Of a stretch of 64,000 nucleotides of DNA, positions 55,232 through 64,000 are shown in pieces. The notes below the pieces were generated by a model that ran no database searches, was not told the origin of the DNA, and saw nothing but the letters and a program-made list of their open reading frames with translations. A program made the translations under genes and the position numbers. The stretch is from RACS-047 sp031553855 (GTDB lineage Bacteria > Bacillota > Clostridia > Christensenellales > Pumilibacteraceae): assembly GCA_031553855.1 (NCBI GenBank), contig JAVBKW010000004.1, positions 62,001-126,000 on the forward strand. The letters are read 5' to 3'. Each line of letters starts with the position of its first letter. Within the stretch, counting starts at the first letter, position 1.

Positions 55232-57556
55232 ATGAAAAATATCAAAAAAATATATATTTTCTTGCTTGCGGTAATAATGTTTTTCATTTCCGGCTGCGCT
55301 TTTAATAACAATGGAGAAGACGGCCAAAAAAATGACGGATACTATGAATTCGATTACCGGTCCGGGCATTTATCCGAAGACAGATTTTTAAAATTTTACA
55401 GTTCAGATCAGGAACTTGATGATTTTTTGAATGACTTTTGCAAGCGGCATATGCGGGATACCGAAGACCGTATACATACTCACCCGGTAGGCGCGGGACA
55501 ATCGGCGTGGAAAGAGTGGGAATCGATGATCGGAAATTTTTGGGACGCTTGTGAGAAAAACGGAACGATGTCGCCGTTTTACGCCACAAATAAATGGGTA
55601 ACGGATTGGCTCAAAAACGCAAAACAAGACAAACAAGGTTATATATGGTCAGATGAAGGCGACAGCTCAGATTCATGGGGCTTAGGCTGGGAATTTCCTA
55701 ATTACAAGAAAAATGCCGGTATGGGTTATGAATTTGACATTTCCGGCAATCTGCAAAATTGGACGGTCGAAGGCGGAAGCGTGTCCGTTAGTGATTCATT
55801 ACTGAAAGTTTCCTCAGCAGCCGCGTCAGAAATATCGCTTGTTTCACCGCCGGATTTTGAAGTAAGAGCGCTTAACGCACCTTTTCTCAAAATAGGTCTC
55901 GAGCTTGTAAATATTTCCGGAATAATAGACGATATTTATATTTATTTTAAAACTGAGGATGAAACTTTTTTTTCTGAGGATAAAAAACTATCTTTTTCCG
56001 AGCATTGCCTGACGGGTTTTGATATAGGGCGGCAGGATATAAGCGGCGTAAAAGGCTATTTCTTTCCGATGTACATAAACTCAAAATACGGCGTTTCAAG
56101 AACCAATAAAATTACGGGTATTAAAATAGTCTTAAAGGCGGATACTGAAGCTCACTTTAGCGGCAGCGCGGCTTTTGATTACATTTACACCGATTATGAC
56201 GACCGGCATTCAAATAATCCCTGCAACTTTATTATTGCCGCAAAAAATATATTGGAATATGCGCAAGATCCCGCGTTGCTTGCTCAAATACTTCCTAAAG
56301 CAAGGCAGGCGATGAACTTTCTTTACTATCAGCTCGGCGGCAGCGGCGGGCTTATCAGCACCGAATATTTTGTGGGGCACGATAACGACGGCAGTCATTC
56401 TGCCGGAAGAGGTATCGGCAACGGTTATTGGGACGTTCTCGCTTTCCCAAAAGTAAACCTGTATAGTAATATTTCTTATTATAACGCGCTTGCGGCAATG
56501 ACATATCTTGAAAATATGGCGGAATATTTTAAAGTCAGACCGTACGGGATAACGACTGTAAATTCGTTATTCAACGGGAAAAACACTTATTCGCTTGATT
56601 CTGATTCACTGACGGAGCTTACGGATAAATGTAAAAAAGAAATACAGACTAAATTTTGGAATGAACCTGCCGGCCGGTTTCATGCCGGTATTTACGACGG
56701 CGGAACATTAGCCCAGGATCACGGTTACTTAATGTTTAACCAGCAGGTCATAGCCTCCGGCATTGCAACCGAAGCTCAGGCAAAACTAATTTTATCCTGG
56801 ATAAACGGCGGACGTACAGTCGGTACAGACCAAAGTAAAGGAAACGATATTTATAGGTATGAATTTGCGCCCAGATTCAATACTGCCGAAATAGGCTCGG
56901 ATTTTTATTTTGCCTACACGGCCAGCTTCGATAACAACGTTCAGAACGGCGGGACCGCGTTGCACCTTGCATATTATGATATCGTCTCTCAGGCATCATT
57001 AGATATAAATAAAGGCTTCAAGCGGCTGATGAAGGTGAAAGAGTGGTATAAAAAGGTCAAAGCTGCAGGCGGCTCGGGGCAAAACTTCTATCATCAATAT
57101 TATGATAATTTTACTGATATCGGGATACAGGGCGGAAATTCCGGCGGAACGATAGGCGTAGACGTTGAGTTTTTGGAAGCGGCATTAATGTTTGTCTCGG
57201 TAAAAGACGCATTCTTGGGTATCAGCGCAGATTATGATACAACTTTAAATATAGCTCCTTCTTTTCCGGACGATCTTAAATTTTTGCGCTTAGAAAACCT
57301 TGTGTTCGGCGGATATTACTACGATGCCGCCGTAGGTAAATTCTTTACGCAAATATCCGGAGTTGGAGAGTATAAGAAAAATTCAGGCAATGAATACGCA
57401 AAGCTCCGTATTGTAATGGAAAAACCCGCTTGGAAATTTAATGTGTATTTAAACGGAGAAGAAACGCAGAACTATTCCCTAAACAGCGGCAAAATAACTC
57501 TTAACCTGCCGTTTGCCGATTGTAAGGTCGAAATTAAAAAAGCCGCAAAATTTTAA
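55232..57556 (+). CDS. Secreted lipoprotein, probable (alpha/alpha)6 glycosidase of undefined family
   Basis: The 774-residue product has a lipoprotein signal with C22 (MFFISGCAF). The N-terminal about 340 residues include a jelly-roll-like segment (ISGNLQNWTVEGGSVSV). The rest is helical and barrel-like, with FVGHDNDG (about 380), GIGNGYWDVLAFPKVNLYSNI, FWNEPAGRFHAGI, LSWINGGRTVGTD, YEFAPRF, VQNGGTALHLAYYDI and QGGNSGGTIGVD (about 633). The G-x-G-x-GYWD and FWNE...GRF segments recall six-hairpin glycosidases. It shares all of these with the protein at 59237. The position after a GH78-like gene and an importer suggests an extracellular pectin- or side-chain-degrading enzyme. The catalytic residues are not known; conserved Asp and Glu in these motifs are candidates. 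Confidence 0.6.
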   Translation: MKNIKKIYIFLLAVIMFFISGCAFNNNGEDGQKNDGYYEFDYRSGHLSEDRFLKFYSSDQELDDFLNDFCKRHMRDTEDRIHTHPVGAGQSAWKEWESMIGNFWDACEKNGTMSPFYATNKWVTDWLKNAKQDKQGYIWSDEGDSSDSWGLGWEFPNYKKNAGMGYEFDISGNLQNWTVEGGSVSVSDSLLKVSSAAASEISLVSPPDFEVRALNAPFLKIGLELVNISGIIDDIYIYFKTEDETFFSEDKKLSFSEHCLTGFDIGRQDISGVKGYFFPMYINSKYGVSRTNKITGIKIVLKADTEAHFSGSAAFDYIYTDYDDRHSNNPCNFIIAAKNILEYAQDPALLAQILPKARQAMNFLYYQLGGSGGLISTEYFVGHDNDGSHSAGRGIGNGYWDVLAFPKVNLYSNISYYNALAAMTYLENMAEYFKVRPYGITTVNSLFNGKNTYSLDSDSLTELTDKCKKEIQTKFWNEPAGRFHAGIYDGGTLAQDHGYLMFNQQVIASGIATEAQAKLILSWINGGRTVGTDQSKGNDIYRYEFAPRFNTAEIGSDFYFAYTASFDNNVQNGGTALHLAYYDIVSQASLDINKGFKRLMKVKEWYKKVKAAGGSGQNFYHQYYDNFTDIGIQGGNSGGTIGVDVEFLEAALMFVSVKDAFLGISADYDTTLNIAPSFPDDLKFLRLENLVFGGYYYDAAVGKFFTQISGVGEYKKNSGNEYAKLRIVMEKPAWKFNVYLNGEETQNYSLNSGKITLNLPFADCKVEIKKAAKF

Positions 57557-57598
57557 GGAAAAATTTTGAAAAAAACACAAAATTTTTTAGCTTTGATA

Positions 57599-57738
57599 TT
57601 GACAACGGATATTATTTTAGTTATAATAAAAAAATTAGAACTCGTGTTCGCAAGATTTGTAAAAATTCGCAAATAAATATAAGTTTTCCTTAAAAAAGAA
57701 AGTACTTGATATATTAACCAAAAAAAGAACTCGTGTTC
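57599..57738 (+). promoter_or_regulatory. Promoter with two GAACTCGTGTTC operators (surface protein operon)
   Basis: TTGACA (57599-57604), 17-bp spacer, TATAAT (57622-57627). Exact operators lie at 57638-57649 and 57727-57738, 89 bp apart. This makes the last three genes part of the LacI-2 regulon. Confidence 0.9.
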
Positions 57739-57786
57739 TCATAACGAATGTGCTGAAAAATTGCGATTTATAAAGATGGAGGGAGT

Positions 57787-59247
57787 ATGAAAAGAGCATT
57801 AAGAATTGCAGCCGTATTGATTATTGCTTTAGGCTTATTTTTAAGCGGTATCGTAATAAAAAACAATACTTTAGCTGATGCTGCGCCCGTAGATGAGCCG
57901 AGCAACGCGATTTTCGTCAGCGATGTCTGGATAGATGAAACGGATGGGGGGAAGAACGTAAGCTTTACCTTTAATAAAGCCGCGGCTGATTGTGCCGCGG
58001 ACGTAACACAAACGCAGGGACAATATATAATAATCAACGGCACCGCTTTAAATTCTGTCAGCGGAGCGGCTTTAGGATATTCGGACGTTTCTTTGTCGGG
58101 AGTTCCCGACTATAAGCTCAAAGCTTTTCTGCCGTCCGGAACGCTCAATAACGGAACAAACAACATTGATATAGAGAAAGGCTTCGTTTCGGCTTTAGGC
58201 GATACCGTTACGGTAAAGCATATGTATAAATTCAACTCGCCGGCCGGTGCCGGTACGCGCGTATACCGCAGCGGCGATTTGAGCGGATATGACGCTGTAA
58301 CCGTAACGTCTGTATCAGTTCCGGAAATACAAAGTTCGAATTTTGTGTTTTATATATATTTTTCCGGGCCTATAACTTCAAGAAAGCTTATCGATTTGCA
58401 GGTAAGGACTCCCGCCGCACTCAAAGGCTATCACGGCGAAACAGGCGACGGGCAATACTCCAATGCCGAGATAGACCTGTACGACAGCTATGGCATAATC
58501 GGATATACTAATCCGCAGAGCATTTTGTATAATCTGCAATACGGGTGCAAAAGTTTCAATTCTCTTCAGGCTTTTCCGGGAAATAATAACGGTATTTTGT
58601 ATGATATGACTCCGAAAAATAAGCTCGCCGGTATTGATGTTTACACGGTTTATCAGATACAGGAGCAGGTTGCCGACCCGTCGCTTTATTATATAAATAA
58701 AGCCGGTGCAACTGTCGGTAACGGCAGCTCGCTTCAGCCGCTTTCGGTTCAATTGCATTTAGACGCAAATCACATTCAGTTTGTAATGAAAGGAGATTCA
58801 ACACGCGACAAGGATATGACGGCCGTGCTTGATGCAAAGGGGACGTCTATGGGGAAGACCTCATTTAACGAAAATATTGCTCCTTCAAGCAGGGAAGATA
58901 TGGCCTTGACCCTTAAAAGCGGATTGATGTTCCCGAACGGCAAGGTTATAAAAGAAGACGTTTCGTTTACATATAACGGCGCGAAAAAGACTTGGATGGC
59001 GGCGGGCGCGTCTCCTCAGGAAAAGGTCGCGGACGATACGCTGTCTAATCAGGAAGGCTATAGTGCTGAAGAACTTGAAGCGTTAAATCCTCCGTCCGAT
59101 AAGGCAGGCTGCGAAGCGGCTGCGGGGGTTCGGGGAGCCGTCGCATTTATGCTGACGTCCTTTTTTGCGGCACTTCTTTTTGCTAAAGGCCGTAAAGCGG
59201 CTATTAGAGGAACTGAAAAAAAAGGAGGCGGATCCGATGAAATTTAA
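57787..59247 (+). CDS. Secreted, membrane-anchored surface protein of unknown function
   Basis: The 486-residue product has a signal peptide (MKRALRIAAVLIIALGLFLSG; likely cleavage near ADAA) and a mostly beta-rich body (ISNAIFVSDVWIDE-like start, VYRSGDLSGYDAVTVTSVSVPEIQSSNFVFYIYFSGPI). A C-terminal Cys plus hydrophobic segment (GCEAAAGVRGAVAFMLTSFFAALLFAKGRK) resembles C-terminal membrane anchors of Clostridia surface proteins. I recognise no enzyme motif. It is first in a LacI-2-controlled operon and overlaps the next gene, for a probable glycosidase, by 11 bp; a role in glycan binding or scaffolding is inferred only from context. GGAGGG precedes the ATG. Confidence 0.6.
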   Translation: MKRALRIAAVLIIALGLFLSGIVIKNNTLADAAPVDEPSNAIFVSDVWIDETDGGKNVSFTFNKAAADCAADVTQTQGQYIIINGTALNSVSGAALGYSDVSLSGVPDYKLKAFLPSGTLNNGTNNIDIEKGFVSALGDTVTVKHMYKFNSPAGAGTRVYRSGDLSGYDAVTVTSVSVPEIQSSNFVFYIYFSGPITSRKLIDLQVRTPAALKGYHGETGDGQYSNAEIDLYDSYGIIGYTNPQSILYNLQYGCKSFNSLQAFPGNNNGILYDMTPKNKLAGIDVYTVYQIQEQVADPSLYYINKAGATVGNGSSLQPLSVQLHLDANHIQFVMKGDSTRDKDMTAVLDAKGTSMGKTSFNENIAPSSREDMALTLKSGLMFPNGKVIKEDVSFTYNGAKKTWMAAGASPQEKVADDTLSNQEGYSAEELEALNPPSDKAGCEAAAGVRGAVAFMLTSFFAALLFAKGRKAAIRGTEKKGGGSDEI

Positions 59248-61789
59248 AAAGCTTATTTGCGTTATTCTTTCCTGTGTTATGACGTCCATTCTTTTTGCCG
59301 GATGCAAAGACGGCGCCGATGAAACTTTAAAAATCAAAGTTCCTGACCTTAGCCGCGATTATGTTTATCAAAAGCAGAATAACGATTCGCTTATGCAGTT
59401 TTACAGCTCAGATGAAAGCCTTGATTCCTTTATTAATGAATATATGGAGCGGCATTTGCGGTACAGCGATAATGCTGTGGACGATCTTAAGATAGGCGAA
59501 TCAAAAGGCGTATGGAAGGAATGGGAAGCGATGTCGGTCATATGGATGAACACGGCGGGTATCGGATACAGCCCTAAGGAAAGCATAGGAAACTGGTTTT
59601 CGAATATAGTGCAGGATGATTTCGGATATATTTGGGTAGACAACGGCAGCGATCCGGCAACTTCGTGGGGGCAAAGCTGGCAGTTTCCCAATATGGCTCA
59701 TTCCGGAAACGCAAACAGTAAAGAATATTACAACACTTCCTATTTTAACGGCCTCAATAATATCGGCGGGGCTCATAACGGAAGTAACGAGCTGACGGCG
59801 CTCTGGACAGGCGTAAGCAATACCGGTATCAACGGATGCTTGAAGAAAAATACGACCGACTATTATGATTATATGGTCATAAACGGCAGCGATATGCGCT
59901 CGGTCACGTTTACTTATGAAACTCCTCAAAGCAGTAAGGACGCTGCGGAGGAAGAGGCGCAGAGCTATGCCAAACCCTATATGGCGACGCCTTTCTGCTC
60001 ACCTTTTCTGGAAATCGACCTTTCTCTTACCGATTTTGATTCGCTCGGAAAAACAAATCAGGTAGAGGATATATATATTTACTGGAAGGGCGGCAGCGGT
60101 ATAAAAAATACAAGCTGGGATAACGAGCATATGGTGAAATATTCGGAGTTTTCCTCAAACTATGATCCGTTTTTTGCATCTTCAAAACATATCGTTTTTC
60201 CGATGTATGCGCATAGAAACTGGGGCAAATCGGCCGGCTTAGATGACGCGGTCACCGATATGAAGATTATTATACAGTTTAAAAACGGTATCAATGCCGA
60301 AGTCAAGCTTGAGGAAGTTACTTTTGCGTTCGACGGCCGCCAGGTGAACAATAACAGCGTATACTTAGCGGCGGCGGCATACTATTTTATGTATACGCAG
60401 GATACCGCGTGGCTGGAAAAAAATCTTGATAAGCTCAGGAAAACTATGCAATTCCTTCTCACATACTGCCGCGGGCAAATTCAGGAGCTTATAACAGTTG
60501 AGGAATTCGTAGGGCACGACGGCTCCAGCAATTACGATTATTATGCATGGAAGGACGAAAACGGATTTGCCGGAAACTATACGAATACCGGAACGGGCAG
60601 CGGTATTGGCGACGGCTATTGGGATTGTTTAAGCTATCCGGCAGTCAGCCTGTACTGCAATATCTACTATTATAAAGCTCTTAAAGCTATGCTTTATCTT
60701 GAAGATATGGCTCGGGCGGCCGAGGTTTCCTCGCAAAATACCGTAGTGGTCAAAACCGCGGATATGAGCGGGTTAAGTCAATATTCAGAAACCGTTGAAA
60801 CGCTTAAAAGTAAAGAAGCGGCGTTTAAAACAAAATTTCAGGATTATTTTTGGAACGAAGAAACCGGACGTTTTCATTTGGGATATCTATCAGCCTCGGA
60901 TAAAGGCGTGACGGCGGGAGTGCTTGACGAAATCGTAGATTACGGTTTTACGACGTTCAACGAAAAAGCGGTCGAACTGGAACTTGCGACGGACGAACAG
61001 GCAGTATCGATAATGTCGTGGATAAACGGCGGCAGAAAGGTTGAAACAGATACGGCCGATAACTCTACGGCTAAGAAAAGTATATATCTTTACGAGTTTG
61101 CCCCGCGCTGGACTACTAAGCAAAACGACTATCAATATTGGTTCCGTTTCAGCGGGACGTCCGCGGCGTTTAAGTGGGACGTGCAGATTCAGAACGGCGG
61201 GACGGCGGTTCATTGCGCTTATTACGATCTGGCTGCGGAAAACGCTGTCAACGGCCCTGACGCGTCGTTTGCAAAGCTTAAAAATATACAGGCTTGGTAT
61301 GAAAAAGTCAAAGCGGCAGGCGGGACGGGCACGAATTTTTACAGGACTTTTTATACAAAACGCGGCATAATCCTGCAGGGCGGCAATTCCTCCGGCGTTT
61401 TAGGCCTGGACAAGGAGTTTATTGAAGCTGCGATAGTTCCCGCGGCGATCCCTGTGATTTTCTTCGGGCTGGGCTCTACGGAATACAAAACTCTGAACGT
61501 GACTCCGAATCTTCCCCCGGCTCTTTCTTTCTGGAAAATGGAAAACCTTATGTTCGCCGCAATTGAATACGATCTTTCGATAGGCCCGGATTTTGTACAG
61601 CTTAATAATGTAGGCAGCGGGGCTGAAGGTTATTATGTTTCAGTGACTCTCGATGCGCCTGAAAGTGAATTTACCGTTCGGCAGCATGACCGTGTTCTGA
61701 CTAAGGATACCGATTATTCGGTTAGCGGCGGCAAAGTCATTATTAAAGCGCCGTTCACAAACGGCCGGATCCAGATCGTGAAAAGCTAA
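59237..61789 (+). CDS. Secreted lipoprotein, probable (alpha/alpha)6 glycosidase (paralogue of the one at 55232)
   Basis: The start is ATG 59237, with AAAGGAGG eight bases upstream within the previous gene; longer in-frame starts lack support. The 850-residue product has a lipoprotein signal with C23 (ILFAGCKDG). It shares with the 774-residue relative QFYSSDESLDSFINEYMERHLR, FVGHDGSS (about 423), GIGDGYWDCLSYPAVSLYCNI, FWNEETGRFHLGY, MSWINGGRKVETD, YEFAPRW, IQNGGTAVHCAYYDL and QGGNSSGVLGLD (about 714). An insertion near residues 150-240 is unique to it. The pair suggests sub-specialised secreted enzymes for one polysaccharide. No known GH signature was matched with certainty. Confidence 0.6.
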   Translation: MKFKKLICVILSCVMTSILFAGCKDGADETLKIKVPDLSRDYVYQKQNNDSLMQFYSSDESLDSFINEYMERHLRYSDNAVDDLKIGESKGVWKEWEAMSVIWMNTAGIGYSPKESIGNWFSNIVQDDFGYIWVDNGSDPATSWGQSWQFPNMAHSGNANSKEYYNTSYFNGLNNIGGAHNGSNELTALWTGVSNTGINGCLKKNTTDYYDYMVINGSDMRSVTFTYETPQSSKDAAEEEAQSYAKPYMATPFCSPFLEIDLSLTDFDSLGKTNQVEDIYIYWKGGSGIKNTSWDNEHMVKYSEFSSNYDPFFASSKHIVFPMYAHRNWGKSAGLDDAVTDMKIIIQFKNGINAEVKLEEVTFAFDGRQVNNNSVYLAAAAYYFMYTQDTAWLEKNLDKLRKTMQFLLTYCRGQIQELITVEEFVGHDGSSNYDYYAWKDENGFAGNYTNTGTGSGIGDGYWDCLSYPAVSLYCNIYYYKALKAMLYLEDMARAAEVSSQNTVVVKTADMSGLSQYSETVETLKSKEAAFKTKFQDYFWNEETGRFHLGYLSASDKGVTAGVLDEIVDYGFTTFNEKAVELELATDEQAVSIMSWINGGRKVETDTADNSTAKKSIYLYEFAPRWTTKQNDYQYWFRFSGTSAAFKWDVQIQNGGTAVHCAYYDLAAENAVNGPDASFAKLKNIQAWYEKVKAAGGTGTNFYRTFYTKRGIILQGGNSSGVLGLDKEFIEAAIVPAAIPVIFFGLGSTEYKTLNVTPNLPPALSFWKMENLMFAAIEYDLSIGPDFVQLNNVGSGAEGYYVSVTLDAPESEFTVRQHDRVLTKDTDYSVSGGKVIIKAPFTNGRIQIVKS

Positions 61790-61849
61790 TTTAGGAACAT
61801 TTCTGCAAAAATGCGGATGTTTATAAAAAATATAAAGGAGAAAAAATTG

Positions 61850-63646
61850 ATGAAGACAAAAATGAAGACGCTTATTGCTGCAGTACTTGCAATATGTATG
61901 ATGCTGTGTTTTGTCGGCTGCGGAGAAAAACCCGAAGAGGAAGATAAAATTCCCGTAACCGAAAAAACATACTATACGGTAACTACGGTAAACGGCACTA
62001 TCGGAACGGACGGAGTAAACCGCGAAAGGTTCGAAGCGGGCGAATCCGTAACTGTCAACGCTGACGCAAGCGCCGATATCGAACAGGATTTCACAGGCTG
62101 GAGCGACGGCGCGTCTGTGCTTTCAACGTCGGCAAGCTATACGTTCACGGCATCGAAGGACGTCACGCTCACGGCGCAATACGGTTCAAATTACAGCGTT
62201 TGGGACGGTACATATCCCGAATCCGCGCCCGAAACGTATATTGAAAACGACGAAACTAAAACTATCCGTATCAATAGCGCGGCTGCTTTAGCCTATTGGG
62301 CAAACAAGGTAAGCGCGTCTGCGGAGGGAACCGACAAAACGAATTATAAATACTCCAAGTTCCATTTTGGTCAGTATATTAACGACACTCAAGGAGCTCC
62401 CAGCGAAGATCAGAAAAAAACAGCGCGCGAAAACGCTACTTTTACAGACAATGTTTGGACGGTAAGCATAGAGGCTAATATCGATTTGGCTAATAAGCCC
62501 TGGTCGCCAATCATTGACGCAGGCTATATCCTGCACGGCACAATCATTGAAGGCAATAACCGCATAATCAAGAATCTTTATAATATTGCTATCGATTCCG
62601 GCAGTTTGGTCAACACAAACGCTTTAGTCGTATCTGCCATGAAAAGCGCGGGATTTATAGCCAACATAGTAGGCTCTGACCTGACCATTCAAAATCTGGT
62701 TTTCGACAGCGCTGTCACTGAAGTTATAAACGCCGCGAACAACTTCCAGAATATCGGGACAATAATCGGTTACGCTCACGGCGGAAATATTTATGAGTAT
62801 ACAGGCAAGCATCAGACGATAGTTTTTGATAACGTATCGGTAGTAAACAGCTCGATGATCGCATCGGCTTTGACAAGGAAAGTCGGTATGCTTATCGGCA
62901 CGGCGGGCTGCGCGGACATTAATACCGAATACAATAAAACTGTAATCAAAAACTGCATTGTCGCAAACAATTATATTACAGGCTGCGATTATTTAGGCGC
63001 CTTGATCGGGCATATTTATTCGCCAGACGAAAATCTTACGGTTAAAGACAGAACTATTGTAGAATTCTATAATAACGTCATAGAAAACATCACGGCTGTT
63101 AATACTTATGCCGGCAGCGCAACCGTTCCGACGTTTAAATTCGGAACTTTAGGAACGTGGAATTTCCGCAATTTCAGCGCTAGCCCGATAACAAACACAT
63201 ACTCAGCAATAAGTGTTGACGCAGGAAATCCCACAATAAAACTTATTGATCTTCATTGCGGACAGGGCGCGGCAGGCGCGGTAACTTCAGGGCACAGCAC
63301 TAAAGACGCCGCGACGTATTCGTTTGCTAATACGAATACTTATTTGCTCACAAGAACGCTTATCAACGGAACTGCAAAAAATATATTTATTATTAACGAT
63401 ATTTCCTATGATGAGGACTCTCTTTATCAGCTCGAAACAGAAGAATACGAAGCACCCTCTGATTTAGTCGTATATCTCGTAGCGGGCAAAACGCTTTCAG
63501 GCCTGGACGATTATAACCTGACTTACCGTTACATCAGCGGACAAAGGAATGACAAGGGCGACTTGATTGTTACCGATGCAGACGGAATTGAGATCGGAGC
63601 TTGGAGAATAACAGGCTTCACCGGCGCGTATGTAGCAAACGATTAG
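61850..63646 (+). CDS. Lipoprotein with InlB-like repeat and beta-helix/GLUG-like region
   Basis: The start is ATG 61850 with AAAGGAG nine bases upstream; an upstream in-frame ATG at 61811 lacks a site. The 598-residue product has a lipoprotein signal with C24 (MMLCFVGCGEK). Residues about 40-115 look like a divergent InlB-type repeat (YYTVTTVNGTIGTDG ... FTGWSDGASVLSTSASYTFTA ... TLTAQYG). The remainder has spaced beta strands with hydrophobic periodicity (TIIEGNNRIIKNLYN, AGFIANIVGSDLTIQNLVFD, IGTIIGYAHGG, GMLIGTAG, GALIGHIY) like GLUG or right-handed beta-helix adhesins. It is likely a surface glycan-binding or adhesive protein. It is the last gene of the operon. Confidence 0.65.
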   Translation: MKTKMKTLIAAVLAICMMLCFVGCGEKPEEEDKIPVTEKTYYTVTTVNGTIGTDGVNRERFEAGESVTVNADASADIEQDFTGWSDGASVLSTSASYTFTASKDVTLTAQYGSNYSVWDGTYPESAPETYIENDETKTIRINSAAALAYWANKVSASAEGTDKTNYKYSKFHFGQYINDTQGAPSEDQKKTARENATFTDNVWTVSIEANIDLANKPWSPIIDAGYILHGTIIEGNNRIIKNLYNIAIDSGSLVNTNALVVSAMKSAGFIANIVGSDLTIQNLVFDSAVTEVINAANNFQNIGTIIGYAHGGNIYEYTGKHQTIVFDNVSVVNSSMIASALTRKVGMLIGTAGCADINTEYNKTVIKNCIVANNYITGCDYLGALIGHIYSPDENLTVKDRTIVEFYNNVIENITAVNTYAGSATVPTFKFGTLGTWNFRNFSASPITNTYSAISVDAGNPTIKLIDLHCGQGAAGAVTSGHSTKDAATYSFANTNTYLLTRTLINGTAKNIFIINDISYDEDSLYQLETEEYEAPSDLVVYLVAGKTLSGLDDYNLTYRYISGQRNDKGDLIVTDADGIEIGAWRITGFTGAYVAND

Positions 63647-63683
63647 TTTTTTGCCAGGAAATACACATAAAACTTTTATCAAT

Positions 63684-63729
63684 AAAAAACTGTCTTACCA
63701 AAGTTAGATTTGTGAGGCAGTTTTTTAAT
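63684..63729 (+). terminator. Terminator of the surface protein operon
   Basis: AAAAAACTGTCTTA (63684-63697) pairs with TGAGGCAGTTTTTT (63713-63726), with two G-T pairs, ending in a T run. Confidence 0.85.
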
Positions 63730-64000
63730 TTGGGGCAGACGGTATCGGGATGTTTGCTGTTTTTGAATTAAAAAGTATAATAAAAATTTCATTAAATTGT
63801 ATATTATTAAAGTCTTATCTGACACACTTTTGGCGCGGTTGTTAATCTATAATTAAACATTATAAGGAAAGGTGCGGATTAAAGCGGCTGTACGGTTGTT
63901 GATTGAAGTGTAGATGATGTTTGTTTTTATCGGAAGATATCTCACTTATTATTGTTTACAATACGTGCGCGCAAAAATTAAGCACTGTTAAAGTTTAATT
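63730..64000. other. Non-coding end of the window
   Basis: I see no gene, tRNA or clear repeat here. AAGGAAAGGTG near 63865 resembles a ribosome binding site but no ORF follows it inside the window; it may be the leader of a gene beyond the edge. Confidence 0.4.

Overview
The window reads as chromosomal DNA of a spore-forming, anaerobic, plant-glycan-degrading member of the Bacillota (class Clostridia), probably an uncultivated gut lineage. The basis is the dipicolinate synthase genes, a CtsR-McsA-McsB-ClpC heat-shock operon, a V-type ATPase operon, an [FeFe]-hydrogenase-like protein, Gram-positive ribosome binding sites and lipoprotein signals. Genus and species cannot be assigned from sequence alone.

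Left part (1-17.7 kb), housekeeping and stress: the end of dpaA and dpaB (spore dipicolinate), a hydrogenase-like protein, groES-groEL, a dCMP deaminase family gene, then ctsR-mcsA-mcsB-clpC behind a textbook sigma-A promoter carrying a CtsR box. A ferritin-like protein, a 46-codon ORF, inorganic pyrophosphatase, cardiolipin synthase, two membrane proteins, tsaC, a YwlE-type arginine phosphatase with an unusual basic N-terminal extension, and rpiB follow. The window therefore holds writer (McsB), eraser (YwlE) and protease unfoldase (ClpC) of the phosphoarginine system.

Middle part (17.8-35.5 kb): a complete nine-gene V-ATPase operon in the order G/H-I-K-E-C-F-A-B-D, whose K subunit keeps residues typical of Na+ binding; a self-regulated GntR/ABC exporter operon; hpf, pgi, a ThuA-like protein, a sugar-phosphate isomerase-like protein, pgk, an HPr-like protein without the phosphorylated histidine, an unknown gene, and tRNA-Glu(CTC).

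Right part (36-63.7 kb): two adjacent carbohydrate systems, each under its own LacI-family regulator. System 1 (two TTAACGTTAA operators) has a CBM lipoprotein, four GH43 enzymes and an ABC importer, suggesting arabinan/arabinoxylan side-chain use. System 2 (five exact GAACTCGTGTTC operators at three promoters) has a GH36 alpha-galactosidase-like enzyme, its regulator, a GH78-like enzyme, a second ABC importer, two related secreted proteins that look like an uncharacterised (alpha/alpha)6 glycosidase family, and two surface proteins. Together they suggest pectin or rhamnogalacturonan side-chain degradation. Neither importer has its own ATPase gene here.

The most unusual content is non-coding. 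At least five imperfect palindromic elements of about 124-131 bp (359, 5523, 5776, 10798, 17671) sit at or just after gene ends, three of them including the stop codon of the gene. A second family has AACAAGACTGTGA ends (1194, 15236). A roughly 295-bp self-complementary element lies next to tRNA-Glu, bounded by a 44-bp near-exact duplication of the tRNA 3' end plus terminator. All coordinates, promoters and identities were read by eye; no database search was run.
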